Origin: Owenia fusiformis
Lineage: Eukaryota; Annelida; Polychaeta; Sabellida; Oweniidae
Direction of reading: 5' to 3'
Assembly (NCBI GenBank): GCA_903813345.2
Contig: CAIIXF020000007.1
Span: 11,537,730-11,601,729, forward strand
DNA: 64,000 nucleotides
The notes below the pieces were generated by a model, which worked only from the letters and a program-made list of their open reading frames with translations, had not been told where the DNA came from and did no database searches. Made by a program: the position numbers and the translations under genes. Positions 43,401-51,221 of this stretch are shown here, piece by piece (the first letter of the stretch is position 1; each line of letters begins with the position of its first letter).

Positions 43401-44737
43401 TTGTAGGTACTGTACTGTTCTGACAGTCTGGCAAGTGGTCCAGGCACAGTTAGGAGACATCACATTTATCAAAAATGGCAATGGATACAAAGCAGAATTC
43501 TTCCTAACTGACACTGACTTTGGCGACATTAAAATTCACCTCACACGAACAAGTAAGATTCAATGTATTTAATAATTATTCTGCCCGATTCACACTTTTA
43601 TTACTTAAAAGGTATGCATAGGCAAATTTATTACCTTAAAAGGAATGTGTAGGCAAATTTATTACCTTAAAAGGTATGTGTAGCCATTGCAAATTCCGTC
43701 TGTATAAATGAAAATGATGCGATGGCATATAGTCTCTTATCAACAAGAATTCAACTCCAGGAAATTAGTATTGTAATACTATAATTCAAGGAGGATTGGC
43801 AGCCAGAATGCAACATCGATATTTTCCAACAAAGCTGGCGTCATTATTGTCAGACATTTATCTGACGTTAAATCACACTTGTAGCAACATAATAGAATGA
43901 GCTGTGTTTTATTTTTGAGAATGAACAGTTGTAACAAAGAAGAGTGAATTATTTTTCTATTGTTTTTTTAGAATGCACACTTGGCACTCTATCACAAACC
44001 AGTGTGGCACAAAAGAGGATTGACAGTGTTTGATATTTTGTCAAGTTTCCATCATTTAAAAACAATATAAAAATGTACATGTACCATGTACCAGGAGCCC
44101 TGTTGCAGTTTGCATGCTTCGCAGTTTGAATAGTCAATACAAAAGAAATCAAACTCTCCAGATTAGATCATAGACCATTTAACTTTAATAGACCATTTGC
44201 CTTCACTAAGAGTCTGTGTATGATTAAAGTTAGACAATGCATTCGGATTAGATTTTATAAGAAATAATAGCCTTGGGCCTGCGGCTCGCAGGTTAAAAAA
44301 TCGAATCCTCATGCATTATCCTTAATTTAAATTCGCAATTAGCAATCAAAATATTTAAACTAATATCTTGATCATTTCTTGTTTGTTCCATTTTTTTGTT
44401 AGGTAATAAAACTAAATCTCGAGATTCAAAGTCTGAAGTGAGAAAGATCGAGAAATGGCGGCTGTTTAATTTTGAATTTTGTACATGGCAACGATGACGC
44501 AATAACACCATATATGGCAGAAAATTGGAATTGCATTCTGGGATCTAATCCTCCTTGACTATAATTGTATATTTAATGTAAATGAAAATAGCCAATTATT
44601 TTAAATGATCTATTGTGATACAATAATTATTGGAGTTCACTCTATTTTGTACAGGCCAGGGAGTTGGTGCAGCCTCAGCCAAGTCAGCAACTGCGATATT
44701 CATAACATTTACATTGGTTATACTCGGATTTTTATAA
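10490..44737 (+). CDS. Secreted three-unit beta-lactamase/S12-like protein with C-terminal GPI-type tail
   Basis: I reconstruct 32 coding exons with consistent GT-AG junctions and phases, giving about 1662 residues. Exon 1 (10490-10535) encodes MTIKYWIFLLFTYVSA, a signal peptide cut before Gln. Then come three ten-exon units (12123-34980, 35180-38362, 38519-43552), each a beta-lactamase/penicillin-binding-like domain plus a ~130-residue Cys-containing C-terminal module. The last exon (44655-44737) encodes a small-residue stretch and a hydrophobic end with no cytoplasmic tail, typical of a GPI signal. In all three units the Ser-x-x-Lys catalytic motif reads GTLSSF, the Tyr-x-Asn motif reads YSS, and the KTG/HTG box reads NTG, so enzymatic activity is doubtful. 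The closest known relative I can suggest is oyster gigasin-6 (from memory, unverified). One intron, between exons 4 and 5 of unit 1, is 19.3 kb because of the Polinton fossil. Confidence 0.85.
13639..14130 (+). repeat. Left terminal inverted repeat of the Polinton-like fossil
   Basis: The outer ~500 bp are unusually GC-rich for this window between about 13730 and 13980 and mirror 32140-32632. Motifs such as CTAACCC and CCTAACC occur but are not a telomere array. The repeat continues without a clear inner boundary because the whole arm is mirrored. Confidence 0.8.
14482..15039 (-). pseudogene. Protease-like remnant of the Polinton-like fossil, left arm
   Basis: The longest open stretch (75 residues) contains a GQHW box, the His-Trp signature of adenovirus-type cysteine proteases carried by Polintons. 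It is a broken fossil. The mirror copy is at 31233-31790, and the 75-residue open stretches of the two arms are identical. Confidence 0.6.
15219..16821. mobile_element. Non-autonomous DNA transposon inserted only in the left arm
   Basis: This 1603-bp block is missing from the mirror position in the right arm (about 31053), which reads straight through CCGTCCATAATGACC. The block begins CAGGCCCGTAAGA and ends TCTGACGGCCCTG (imperfect inverted ends), and is flanked by a 5-bp duplication ATAAT (15214-15218, 16822-16826). Inside are degenerate tandem units of about 250-350 bp, with G-rich runs and the recurring CTATTTGGTGCTTTCTGGGC. No transposase is seen. The CAGGGCCGT-type ends recall hAT, but hAT makes 8-bp duplications, so the superfamily is open. 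Confidence 0.75.
16955..17290 (-). pseudogene. Second protease-like remnant, left arm
   Basis: A more decayed, partial duplicate of the neighbouring protease-like remnant, in the same orientation, sharing motifs such as IDSYRH and NNSDFETF. It abuts LINE-derived sequence. Broken. Mirror copy at 30590-30925. Confidence 0.5.
17290..17820 (-). mobile_element. Decayed LINE reverse-transcriptase fragment, left arm
   Basis: In the minus direction, out of frame in places, one reads pieces typical of CR1/Jockey-type reverse transcriptase: a KTCLKLKDGIAPTFET-like segment ending in QG, then a segment like NCLFKFCKRYHLIVNTFK, then STYLGRIFNNS. Several frame breaks and stops separate them, so the fragment is old. 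Mirror copy at 30060-30590. Confidence 0.55.
19401..20388 (-). mobile_element. Mariner-like fold-back element, left arm
   Basis: The ends are AGGGTGTCTCAAAAAATGTA and its reverse complement, in a TA-rich target. Each half carries the 3' end of a mariner-type transposase (CGYLKECFNAYSKQKDLEQL, then IPPELLSNLMNN), once on each strand, so the element is itself an imperfect inverted dimer of a transposase 3' end. The halves differ clearly, so the dimer is old. It is non-autonomous. Mirror copy at 27491-28477. Confidence 0.75.
20930..22340 (+). repeat. Tandem array, ~155-bp unit, left arm
   Basis: GGTGTCTAAA.CCAGGTTTTC recurs at about 155-160-bp spacing (near 21030, 21190, 21350, 21500, 21658, 21810, 21967, 22127), each followed by AATAAGATGAAATTA-like sequence and TGATTATCTTCAATATT. 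Two sub-types alternate, giving a ~310-bp higher order over part of the array. Mirrored at 25550-26950. Confidence 0.85.
22391..22739 (-). mobile_element. L1/Tx1-type LINE 3' tail, inverted copy at the left edge of the loop
   Basis: Encodes on the minus strand a 97-residue C-terminal piece (TCTLSQNVWKHIFNISGLK...) of the same LINE found intact in order at 24938-25280. It stays in frame across a point where the right copy has lost 11 bp. By eye the 150 bp next to the loop differ at six sites from the right copy, while the next 200 bp differ at about one. Confidence 0.8.
22740..25280 (+). mobile_element. L1/Tx1-type LINE, 5'-truncated, with reverse transcriptase and zinc-knuckle tail
   Basis: The main frame (22740-24550) encodes reverse transcriptase: SPGSDGFTSNFYKFFW, RPISLSNTDYKILA, QTAYINNRFI, LFIDFKKSFDSIEW, CRQGCPVSALAF and the catalytic box YADDANLFL. 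A second frame from 24547 carries YNCSLCGEVCTLKHLLFTC, the Cys/His motif found after L1-type reverse transcriptases. One frame slip lies near 24547 and an 11-bp deletion breaks the tail near 25062. No endonuclease domain is seen, so it is 5'-truncated. The first ~15 residues of the long frame (22697-22739) come from the inverted tail and are not part of the natural protein. Bases 22740-24937 are the single-copy loop of the palindrome. Confidence 0.88.
25281..25545. repeat. Extra ~215 bp in the right arm, bounded by a direct repeat
   Basis: AAATGGATG.CCGCCTTGATTTGCTTGAACA occurs near 25297 and again near 25509. The left arm has it once (about 22340-22372) and lacks the sequence between. Either the left arm lost one repeat and the spacer, or the right arm gained it. 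The 200-bp spacer resembles nothing else here. Confidence 0.65.
25550..26950 (-). repeat. Tandem array, ~155-bp unit, right arm
   Basis: Mirror of 20930-22340 with the same number and order of unit sub-types. A 100-residue chance open frame across it is identical in both arms, showing how little they differ. Confidence 0.85.
27491..28477 (+). mobile_element. Mariner-like fold-back element, right arm
   Basis: Mirror of 19401-20388. The 66-residue transposase-tail open frame is identical in both arms. It inserted into the Polinton-like fossil before the palindrome formed. Confidence 0.75.
30060..30590 (+). mobile_element. Decayed LINE reverse-transcriptase fragment, right arm
   Basis: Mirror of 17290-17820 with the same conserved pieces (DGIAPTFET; FCKRYHLIVNTFK; STYLGRIF). 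It was aboard before the arms were duplicated. Confidence 0.55.
30590..30925 (+). pseudogene. Second protease-like remnant, right arm
   Basis: Mirror of 16955-17290. The duplication of the protease-like module is therefore older than the palindrome. Broken fossil. Confidence 0.5.
31233..31790 (+). pseudogene. Protease-like remnant of the Polinton-like fossil, right arm
   Basis: Mirror copy of 14482-15039 with the same GQHW box and identical 75-residue open stretch. It is a broken fossil of the adenovirus-type cysteine protease family used by Polintons. Confidence 0.6.
32140..32632 (-). repeat. Right terminal inverted repeat of the Polinton-like fossil
   Basis: Reverse complement of 13639-14130 with only rare differences. 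It is followed directly by the right copy of the AGGGCC target duplication at 32633-32638, and then by unique intron sequence leading to the next host exon at 32766. Confidence 0.8.
34612..34766 (+). repeat. Dispersed repeat, copy 2 (see 1885-2049)
   Basis: Lies in the last intron of unit 1 of the beta-lactamase-like gene, in the same orientation as the copy at 1885-2049. It ends about 65 bp before the acceptor. Confidence 0.7.
35180..38362 (+). other. Unit 2 of the beta-lactamase-like protein (10 exons)
   Basis: Exons: 35180-35425, 35609-35748, 35925-36023, 36255-36369, 36548-36645, 36778-36886, 37052-37171, 37375-37696, 37785-38021, 38214-38362. The first exon adds a Gly/Pro/Thr linker (GGAPTRGPPGGTTPSPGD) before the domain. 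Exon lengths mirror units 1 and 3 (99, 98, 120, 322, 237 and 149 bp recur exactly or nearly), so the units arose by tandem duplication of the whole ten-exon block. The sixth exon is two codons shorter than its counterparts. The catalytic region again reads YQAGTLSSFVSS, and the tyrosine box EEDYSSGGFAVL. Confidence 0.87.
40430..41035. repeat. Fold-back element, ~285-bp arms, in intron 4 of unit 3
   Basis: About 40432-40715 is the imperfect reverse complement of about 40750-41033. Paired landmarks are GGCAGCCAT with ATGGCTGCC, GGAAAACAGAT with ATCTGTTTTCC, and GTGCTTGGGT with ACCCATAC. The loop is only about 35 bp. It accounts for most of the 879-bp intron, against 178 bp for the same intron of unit 2. 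No coding capacity. Confidence 0.8.
42211..42338 (+). repeat. Short tandem repeat, ~43-bp unit, 3 copies
   Basis: The unit is AAATGCTAA(A/C)GA(G/A)CCTTAA followed by ATTTAAGGCTCTCTAGCC, in the intron before the 322-bp exon of unit 3. The third copy is the most changed. Confidence 0.7.
43596..43683 (+). repeat. Short tandem repeat, ~33-bp unit, about 2.5-3 copies
   Basis: TTATTACCTTAAAAGG then TATGTGTAGGCAAAT repeats with few changes in the final intron of the beta-lactamase-like gene. Confidence 0.75.
44655..44737 (+). other. Last coding exon: GPI-type C-terminal signal
   Basis: The exon encodes SQGVGAASAKSATAIFITFT followed by LVILGFL and a stop. Small residues (GAAS) fit an omega site, then a hydrophobic run ends the protein with no basic or cytoplasmic tail. 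This points to GPI anchoring rather than an ordinary transmembrane helix. The splice acceptor is TTTGTACAG. Confidence 0.75.
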
Positions 44738-45757
44738 TGGACAATTTGATAATGCAATAAACCGTTTTGGTATCTTTATGTAAATATGCATATTGTAGAT
44801 CTAGTGTAGATCTAAAAACAACACTATAAATGTCAGTCCAAACAATCGATTGAATCAGCTGTGAAAAAACAATTAAGTGTTATTGATATTCTTGTGGGAA
44901 GATTCAATTTCAATGCAGTGACGAACATATTAGAAGCTTATCCACATGTATGATACATATATTATTACCACATATGTACCACCACAATAACGAACTGTTT
45001 TATCTGTCCTTAACTTATTTGGTTCGAAAATCTAAAACAAATAATTGAAGATGTAATCTCATCAACAAGTGTTATAATGACTAAAATGCATTCATTATCA
45101 CAGGCGAAGGGGACAATGTGATAATGAAATTAAATTAATGAAATAGAATTCAATTAAAAGTACAAATTGAAATATTATCTGAGTGTGTATTTTAAACACC
45201 AAGATCCAGTTTAATTTCTTCCGTTTCTTCTATGTATTTTACAAGATAACATGCCTCTTATGTAAATATGTTGTTAGTTAAATAAAGTTTAAATTAATTT
45301 TTTTTTGTATTAATTGGTGTGAAGTAAGGCCATATGCAGCTCAGCTATTGTCGTACTCATTCATTTGTTTGGTATCTCCTTTATTGTATTGTAAATATTG
45401 CAAACAATTTCTGATGATTGGCATGTTGAAATGGAAGCATTATTTTTGCATAGATTAATGGTAATACAATTAGACAGATGACACATCCTGATGTATGTCG
45501 TATTCAAGGGAAATGTCATTCTTACAACTAAAATAATTCTTGGATGAATAAAAAATACGATGATACAAAATACTTATATGCTAGTAAAAAACAAAATTTA
45601 GTTCTTGATAATATGTACATGCATCCACCACGATGGCCTTATATAAGTGTATTGTATTTAGGTACGTTCTGACCCCTTCCTCCAAGAGGAGGTACGCAAT
45701 AACTTGTATATAACGTGTATAGGGTGAATTGATATATATTATCCCAGGTCTGAAATT
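44738..45757. other. Convergent intergenic region / 3' UTRs
   Basis: Lies between the ends of the plus-strand beta-lactamase-like gene and the minus-strand PPPY membrane-protein gene. It holds the AATAAA at 44756 and, for the minus strand, a TTTATT (AATAAA reversed) at 45380-45385. No gene is seen. Confidence 0.5.
44756..44761 (+). terminator. Polyadenylation signal AATAAA of the beta-lactamase-like gene
   Basis: A consensus AATAAA begins 19 bp after the stop codon. It is close, so a second AATAAA-like site further down (for example near 45281) could also be used. Confidence 0.5.
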
Positions 45758-46455
45758 CTATTGATGCCGTCCCTGTGTTTGGGCATAAGGAGGTGGTCTT
45801 GTCTGAGTGTTATCTATCTCAATCAGATTATGATTAACCTGTGCTGCTTGTGGTACACATGGCACAGTGTCATATGTGGTGGAACACCGCCTCCCTGGTC
45901 GCTCGTTAGGGGGAGCCATCGCTCCATAACTGGCCACTGGTCGCCCGCTCATCTCCTCGTATTCCTTCATTATCCTGAAGTTATGGTCATACGTTGATTT
46001 GATTACAAGGAGACCCGGTTGGACCTCTTGGGCAATGATAAACCTCTGTGTTTCATCCGAATCTTGGGAAGAGCTTTTAGTCTCGTTGCCAGAACAATAG
46101 TTCCATATGATCCATATGCAGATAAGAAGGGCCAAGAGAACTCCTAATATCAGTAGAACATTACTCAACTTGTGGCCAAGTATCCTATAGGTAAAATCAA
46201 ACATACATTAAGTATGGATACTTGTAAAAGAAACATTAAGGCAACTTCATAAAAAGAAACATTGTACATCATCAGTTTATAATAGATCAATAAAACCATT
46301 GTCATTTTCTAAAAGAAACATTAGGCATTGTCATTTTATAAAAGAAACACGGTGAGGATATCTAATGAGGATATGAGTATGTAATATTGTAATATTATCA
46401 ACGTAACTTACTCTTCATCTAACAGACTCTGCTCAGTTCCAAAGTATCCAGCCAT
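45758..46455 (-). CDS. Small single-pass membrane protein with PPPY motif
   Basis: Two exons on the minus strand, 46455-46412 and 46184-45758, joined GT-AG (donor GTAAGT, acceptor CCTATAG), give 156 residues beginning MAGYFGTEQSLLDEEILGHK. A 20-residue hydrophobic helix follows (about residues 24-42, VLLILGVLLALLICIWII). The rest is a hydrophilic, probably cytoplasmic tail with a proline-rich end containing PPPY at about residues 145-148, a WW-domain (NEDD4-type ubiquitin ligase) binding motif. No signal peptide is seen. The first exon replaces the eight residues that a single-exon reading would add. I do not recognise the family; PPxY-bearing membrane adaptors are a general analogy only. Confidence 0.7.
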
Positions 46456-46987
46456 TTCAAAATATTGTAGAATTTGACAAATTTATTAGCTGTATGCTCC
46501 TGTGGCGTTAGTTTTATATATCGGAGTTTCTTTAAGTCAAAACATCTTTGAATATTTATGTCTGGCTTTCTAGTCTGGTAGTCCGATGTATACGTGTGTT
46601 AACAATAAATTATTGTTGATGAAATAGTTGTTTGCCACATAATTTTTGATACTCTAAAACCGTACTAGTATAAATGATATTGTTTCTGAATATGTACAGA
46701 TAATCCTGAATCCTAAATTGAGAAATTCAAAACGATAATTGTGCGTCTACCATATTGCAATTATAACATTGTGCTGAAATAAATTATGCTGGTTTTATTA
46801 ATTCGATCGATTTCGTTTAGAATGAGTCATATTAAACTTTTTCCAGATGCAACAGATGGTTGCAATAGCATGATGCTTCCACCCCTATGTTGTTTTCTAA
46901 TTCATAGATGAACTCTTCTAATAGAACAAAAACAATTATTTATGCAGATTTGTGTATTCTTATAAAGGGGTGATCAACATTCACGTA

Positions 46988-47380
46988 CGCAGTACAACAC
47001 TGGGACTATACCAAATTAAGAGTGACAGTTGAACGCGCGGGGTATGGTACAACACGAGGGTGATTAAATTGAAGAAAACTGATGTTTCTTATCGTTTCAG
47101 ATGTAAATGTCTGTAACAATATCCGAGATAGTGAACTTGACAGTGAATTTCATAGTGAACTATACCGTATACTACATTATGAGTTTGTGAAGGTTTAACT
47201 ATGAAATTCACTGTCAAGTTCACTGTTTAGGATGTTGCTAAAGACAAGAATATCTACAAACTAGACCAGATCTTTAGGAAACGATGAAAACATCAGTTTT
47301 CTCAAATGTCATTACCCTAGTGTTGTACCATACCCCGTGCGTCATCTGTCATGCTTAATTTGGTACAGTCCCTGTGTACA
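46988..47380. repeat. Fold-back element
   Basis: The left arm (TGGGACTATACCAAATTAAG, GGGGTATGGTACAACAC, AAAACTGATGTTT, GTGAACTTGACAGTGAATTT) is mirrored on the right (AAATTCACTGTCAAGTTCAC, AAACATCAGTTTT, GTGTTGTACCATACCCC, CTTAATTTGGTACAGTCCC). The arms are about 170 bp with a short loop near 47175. No coding capacity. Confidence 0.8.
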
Positions 47381-47539
47381 ACATAATGGTATTCTATTTA
47401 TTGCAATTATCTTACTCAAAACACGGTGGTCTGTCTGCTTGTCTGCCCATCCATCCGCCCGCCCGGCCGCCCGTCTGTTCGGATATCTCTGTCCGGACAT
47501 CTCCTAGACCTTGGGCCCTCATACTTGTTCAACTAAGTG

Positions 47540-48245
47540 TGTCGATGGGCATTCTACGATGGTCAGAGGTCAAGGTCATTCTAAGGTAAAAAGTCAATAT
47601 CTAGGTTGTGGCTTTTAAGACCATTGCTCTTGACGACCCACGATTAGATGACTCGAGGTCAAGGTCAACTATATAGGTCAAGGTCATTCCAAGGTCAATA
47701 TCTTGGTATTTGGCGTTTTAATGCATTTGGGAGCTGGTGTGACCCTTGTCGAGCCATGATTAGGCGATCTGACGTAAAGGTCACTCTCAAGGTCGATATC
47801 TAAGTATTTGTCGTTTTAAGGACCTTTGGGACTGCTGTCATTGGGGTTGCTGTGACCCTTGGCCATCAATGATTAGGTGAGGTTAAGGTCAATTTTCATG
47901 GATCGGGGTCATCTCAAGGTCAACGATCAATAGCTAAGTAATTGGCATTTTAAGGACCTTGGGGCTGATGTTACCCTTGGTGACCCATGATTAGGTAACC
48001 TTAGGTCAATGTCATTCCTAGATCAAAGGCCAATATCTTGGTATTCGATGATTTAAGGTCCTTCGGGCTGCTGTGACCCTTGGTGACCAATGATTAGGTG
48101 ACCTTAAGTCAAGGTCAATGTTTATGGGCCAATAGCATATCATGGTCAATATCAAAATACCTGGCGTTTTAAGAAGCTTGGCGACCCAGATTAGGTGACT
48201 TGAGGTCAAGGTCATTCCAAGGTCAAACGTTCATATATAGGTATT
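47540..48245 (+). repeat. Tandem array (~100-120-bp unit) dense in AGGTCA half-sites
   Basis: About six degenerate units carry GACCCATGATTAGGTGACCT, then GAGGTCAAGGTCATTCCAAGG, then a GTATTTGGCGTTTTAA-like segment. The GATTAG marker recurs near 47644, 47758, 47871, 47990, 48091 and 48190. TCAAGGTCA, the monomer site of ERR/FTZ-F1-type nuclear receptors, appears about five times by eye. The array is probably repeat debris; regulatory activity is not shown. Confidence 0.75.
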
Positions 48246-49237
48246 TGGCATTTTTAATTTTCCGGATTAACCTCGTCTTTTATGACCAACTCATTTAAAT
48301 ATAAATGTAAAATAGTAGGTTAATCTGGTAGCCGACTGGCGTTAGTTGCATTCGCGAATACAAGCTCAGATCATGATAAAAACCATGGCCTTGACCTCTG
48401 TTTTGATTTCAAGATTACTAGGTGTTTTACTTTGCTAATGTTTTTTTTCAATTTAATGTCAACGTCTTCCACCAAATCAACGCTCCAATAGAGTCGTTCT
48501 TGCATAGACGGGCAAAACAAGAAAAAATAGAATGCCAAAATGTTTGCTCTAATAATGATTTTCTGATTTGCTTTACTCCAATAGTTTTTAATTGCTTTGA
48601 TGATTGCCCCCATTGACGACTTTCAGCTCCGTTCTGGTATGAACGTATATACGACAATAAGAATATACAGGGGCCTTCTGTAAAACATGAATAGTACTCG
48701 GATATTCTGCCATTTTATTTCTTTTCAAGAATAAAAACAATTGATGTCTATTTACCATATTTGGAGTGTCACGAGCCTCTCCACTCTATGCATATGTTCC
48801 TAGCAATATATTAACACTTCCCTGGCATACTAAAATTCCCCATTGGACTGTTTTAAAGCATGTCGACATGTCTATATGATCTGAAAAATGTGTGTGAAGT
48901 GAACTGACTCTGCCCCTATACTGTCGCAATTGTTAACTTCTCTATTTTTAAAAGTATATATAGTCTAAATATAGTAATAAGTATCACGCTTCTGGTGACG
49001 TCTACAAATAGCAATGTGGTTGTTATGCATGTGATATTTGACTAAAATAATGATTAGGGGGTTTCCTTTGGAAATATCGGTGTAATTAAACTCCAATAAT
49101 AGTTCTGATTCCTGATTGTTTCAGAACTCAGATGCCATTTGTATCATATTTCGGTCATAAAAATTACACATCATTGGTCATATTTTGCGTTAACACGGTT
49201 ACAAGGATTTGATATAGAGAGGAAGTAAATCGTCGAG

Positions 49238-50227
49238 ATGTTGGATTTATGGCAGTTGATATTAGGGATCCTAATAATTATTTCGTTACTAACAGTTGTT
49301 TTAAATATTTTAGTAGTGATTGCGATAGTGACAACTAAAAAGCTTCGAACAGTTACTAACATGTACTTGGCATCCTTATCATGCGCAGATATTTTGGTCG
49401 GATTCATTGTGATGGGTGCGATGACTGTTTATACGATCTTTGGTTATTGACCCCTGGGCAGTACTGCCTGTACCATCTGGGTGTTGTTTGATTTCTGCTG
49501 CTGCAGTGTTTCTATGTTGCACCTTGATGTCATCGCGTATCAGCGTTTCAAAGCCATCAACAACCCTTTGGAATATCACGCTGAGGAAAGGAAAACTTAT
49601 AAGAAGTCATTGAAACACATTGCCGCCGTTTGGGCCATCGGAATTGTGGCCTGGCTTCCTGCTATATTGTACTTCAGAATAAAGAGTACATTTGATGAAG
49701 ACATTGACGAGATGGATTGTTATTTTTTACCATCCAACGCTTACGTTATCACTCAAGCGTGTATCGTTTATTTTATGCCCATCATCATCATGGTATATTA
49801 TTACTCCAGAACTGTTCATATGTTCATGGGGTCCAAGCTTTCAAAAACATTTTCAACACATTCAACAATCAGAGAGGGAAATGTCACCGCGAATTTGGAA
49901 ACTAACACGGTTAGCCTCCAAGCGTTCCTTCAGAAACGCGTACAACAGGAAAAGCGCATCGCCAAAATGTTGGGATTAGTTATAGTGTGTTTCTTAGTTT
50001 GTTGGTTGCCTTTCTGTTTATTTTGGCCCATAAGCGCATTTTGTCCAGATTGTATCCCATCGAAAGCCTACGAAGCATCATACTGGATGGCTTATATCAA
50101 CTCAACACTAAACCCAATTCTTATATTCACGATGAACAAGGATTATCGCAAGGCTCTGAGGAAAAAAACGGGGACACAGAATGAAATTGATCCCAGTGTA
50201 ATCACAACAATGTCAGGCACTCTGTAG
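49238..50227 (+). pseudogene. Intronless aminergic-type class A GPCR with one in-frame TGA
   Basis: A single 330-codon frame runs from ATG 49238 to the stop at 50225-50227, with one internal TGA at 49448-49450. The protein has TM1 with LNILVVI; TM2 with LASLSCADILVG; a FGY-stop-PLGSTACTIW loop; TM3 with a retained ligand-site-like Asp in LFDF; YQRFKAINNPLEY in place of S-x-DRY; TM4 AWLPAIL; TM5; a short third loop; TM6 CFLVCWLPFC; and TM7 YINSTLNPILIF in place of NPxxY. It most resembles muscarinic or histamine-H3-type receptors. The TGA replaces the near-invariant Trp of extracellular loop 1 (TGG to TGA is one base). It could be a recent pseudogene, a null allele or a sequence error. Both the DRY and NPxxY motifs are also atypical. 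Confidence 0.8.
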
Positions 50228-50482
50228 TGTTCAACCATTTATGATCTAAAATAATGAATCGCACACATGGATATGGTATTTTGGATTTTTATTGAATTAC
50301 ATACCAATTAAGATTGAAGACGTTTCATTCGCACGTTAATTGAATGAATATGTAAAACATAATTGTCCAATGTCGATATTATCACTTCGAAACGAATATC
50401 TAACTTATATCTAGCCAACTGGCACTGGATGATGTACAATAGTTTGTTATGACATTTTGAATCAGAATAACGTCATGTACAG

Positions 50483-50521
50483 TATATCTGATTCTCTCCA
50501 TTAAAGAGAGAATCAGATATA
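50483..50521. repeat. Perfect 16-bp hairpin, 7-nt loop
   Basis: TATATCTGATTCTCTC and GAGAGAATCAGATATA are exact reverse complements around CATTAAA. It lies about 260 bp after the GPCR stop, so it might fall in that gene's 3' UTR. It has no T-run like a polymerase III terminator. Confidence 0.85.
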
Positions 50522-50574
50522 GCGAGCAGGCCAACAAAAAATTGTTTCAATTTTACCCTTTTTACACTACACGC

Positions 50575-51160
50575 GGCATTCCAAGACGTCTTGACTAAAA
50601 CGTTTTAGAAAAATTATGTTTAGTTTACACCACCATTTTCAAGACATCTTACGAAATATGATTGAGTTTACACCTGTTTTTCTTAAACGTCTGAGAGAGA
50701 TATGTAGGTATACATATAAAATAAAATAAGCAGTTCAGTACTGGTTGAAGGATGGTTCAGTCAATATAGCTATTGCTTTCCCGCTTCTATACTTTGTACT
50801 AAAGAATGCATCGGTCTCACAAAAAGATGTCCTTAAGACAGCATTGTAAAAAGCATGAAAGAGAGCAGGAAGATTTTATGCATAAATTAGGATTATGATA
50901 AATCGCCAGGAAAATAAGTTCTTCTCAATGATTTTGGGATGATATTGGGAACAAGGGATAAGACAAAAGAAAGGACCATTCGACATATGTAAATGGAAAG
51001 TTTCAAAGTTTCGTTCGGCGCAATGCAAAAAAACGGGCTAAGAGCTCTTAGCTAAAAACGATGGATTTACACTCACTTGTAAAACGTTTTAACGCTAAGA
51101 CGTCTTGGTTATGACTAGGGTCCTAAAACGTTTTAGCTAAGCGCTCTTAGGCGAGAGCTC
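50575..51160. mobile_element. MITE-like element with palindromic modules at both ends
   Basis: AAGACGTCTT and CTAAAACGTTTTAG, each self-palindromic, occur at the left (50583-50592, 50595-50608) and again at the right (51097-51106, 51123-51136), with TTAGTTTACAC- and GATTTACACTC-like segments nearby. GAGCTCTTAGC-type repeats add to the right end. No coding capacity. Boundaries and target duplication are unclear. Confidence 0.45.
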
Positions 51161-51221
51161 TTGAGAAAATTAGGGCTCTAACTAAATCCAACAAATATTC
51201 CTGGCTCATGTCATTATGTGT

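Larger units (their letters stand above)
38519..43552 (+). other. Unit 3 of the beta-lactamase-like protein (10 exons)
   Basis: Exons: 38519-38758, 39235-39374, 39825-39923, 40251-40365, 41245-41342, 41576-41690, 41962-42081, 42500-42821, 43004-43240, 43407-43552. A Pro/Ser/Thr-rich linker (SATPPPSLTTPSPIDRE) opens the unit. The domain motifs match units 1 and 2: YQAGTLSSFVSAI, QEDYSSGGYAVLQQ and WFVNTGYSEGYCSE. Its last exon is 3 bp shorter than in units 1 and 2. Introns 2 and 4 of the unit are longer than in unit 2, and intron 4 holds a fold-back element at 40430-41035. Confidence 0.87.
46456..49237. other. Intergenic region with fold-back and tandem repeats
   Basis: No gene seen. It contains a fold-back element (46988-47380) and a ~110-bp tandem array (47540-48245), both listed separately. 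The 5' flanks of the PPPY gene (left) and of the GPCR (right) lie at its ends. Confidence 0.5.
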
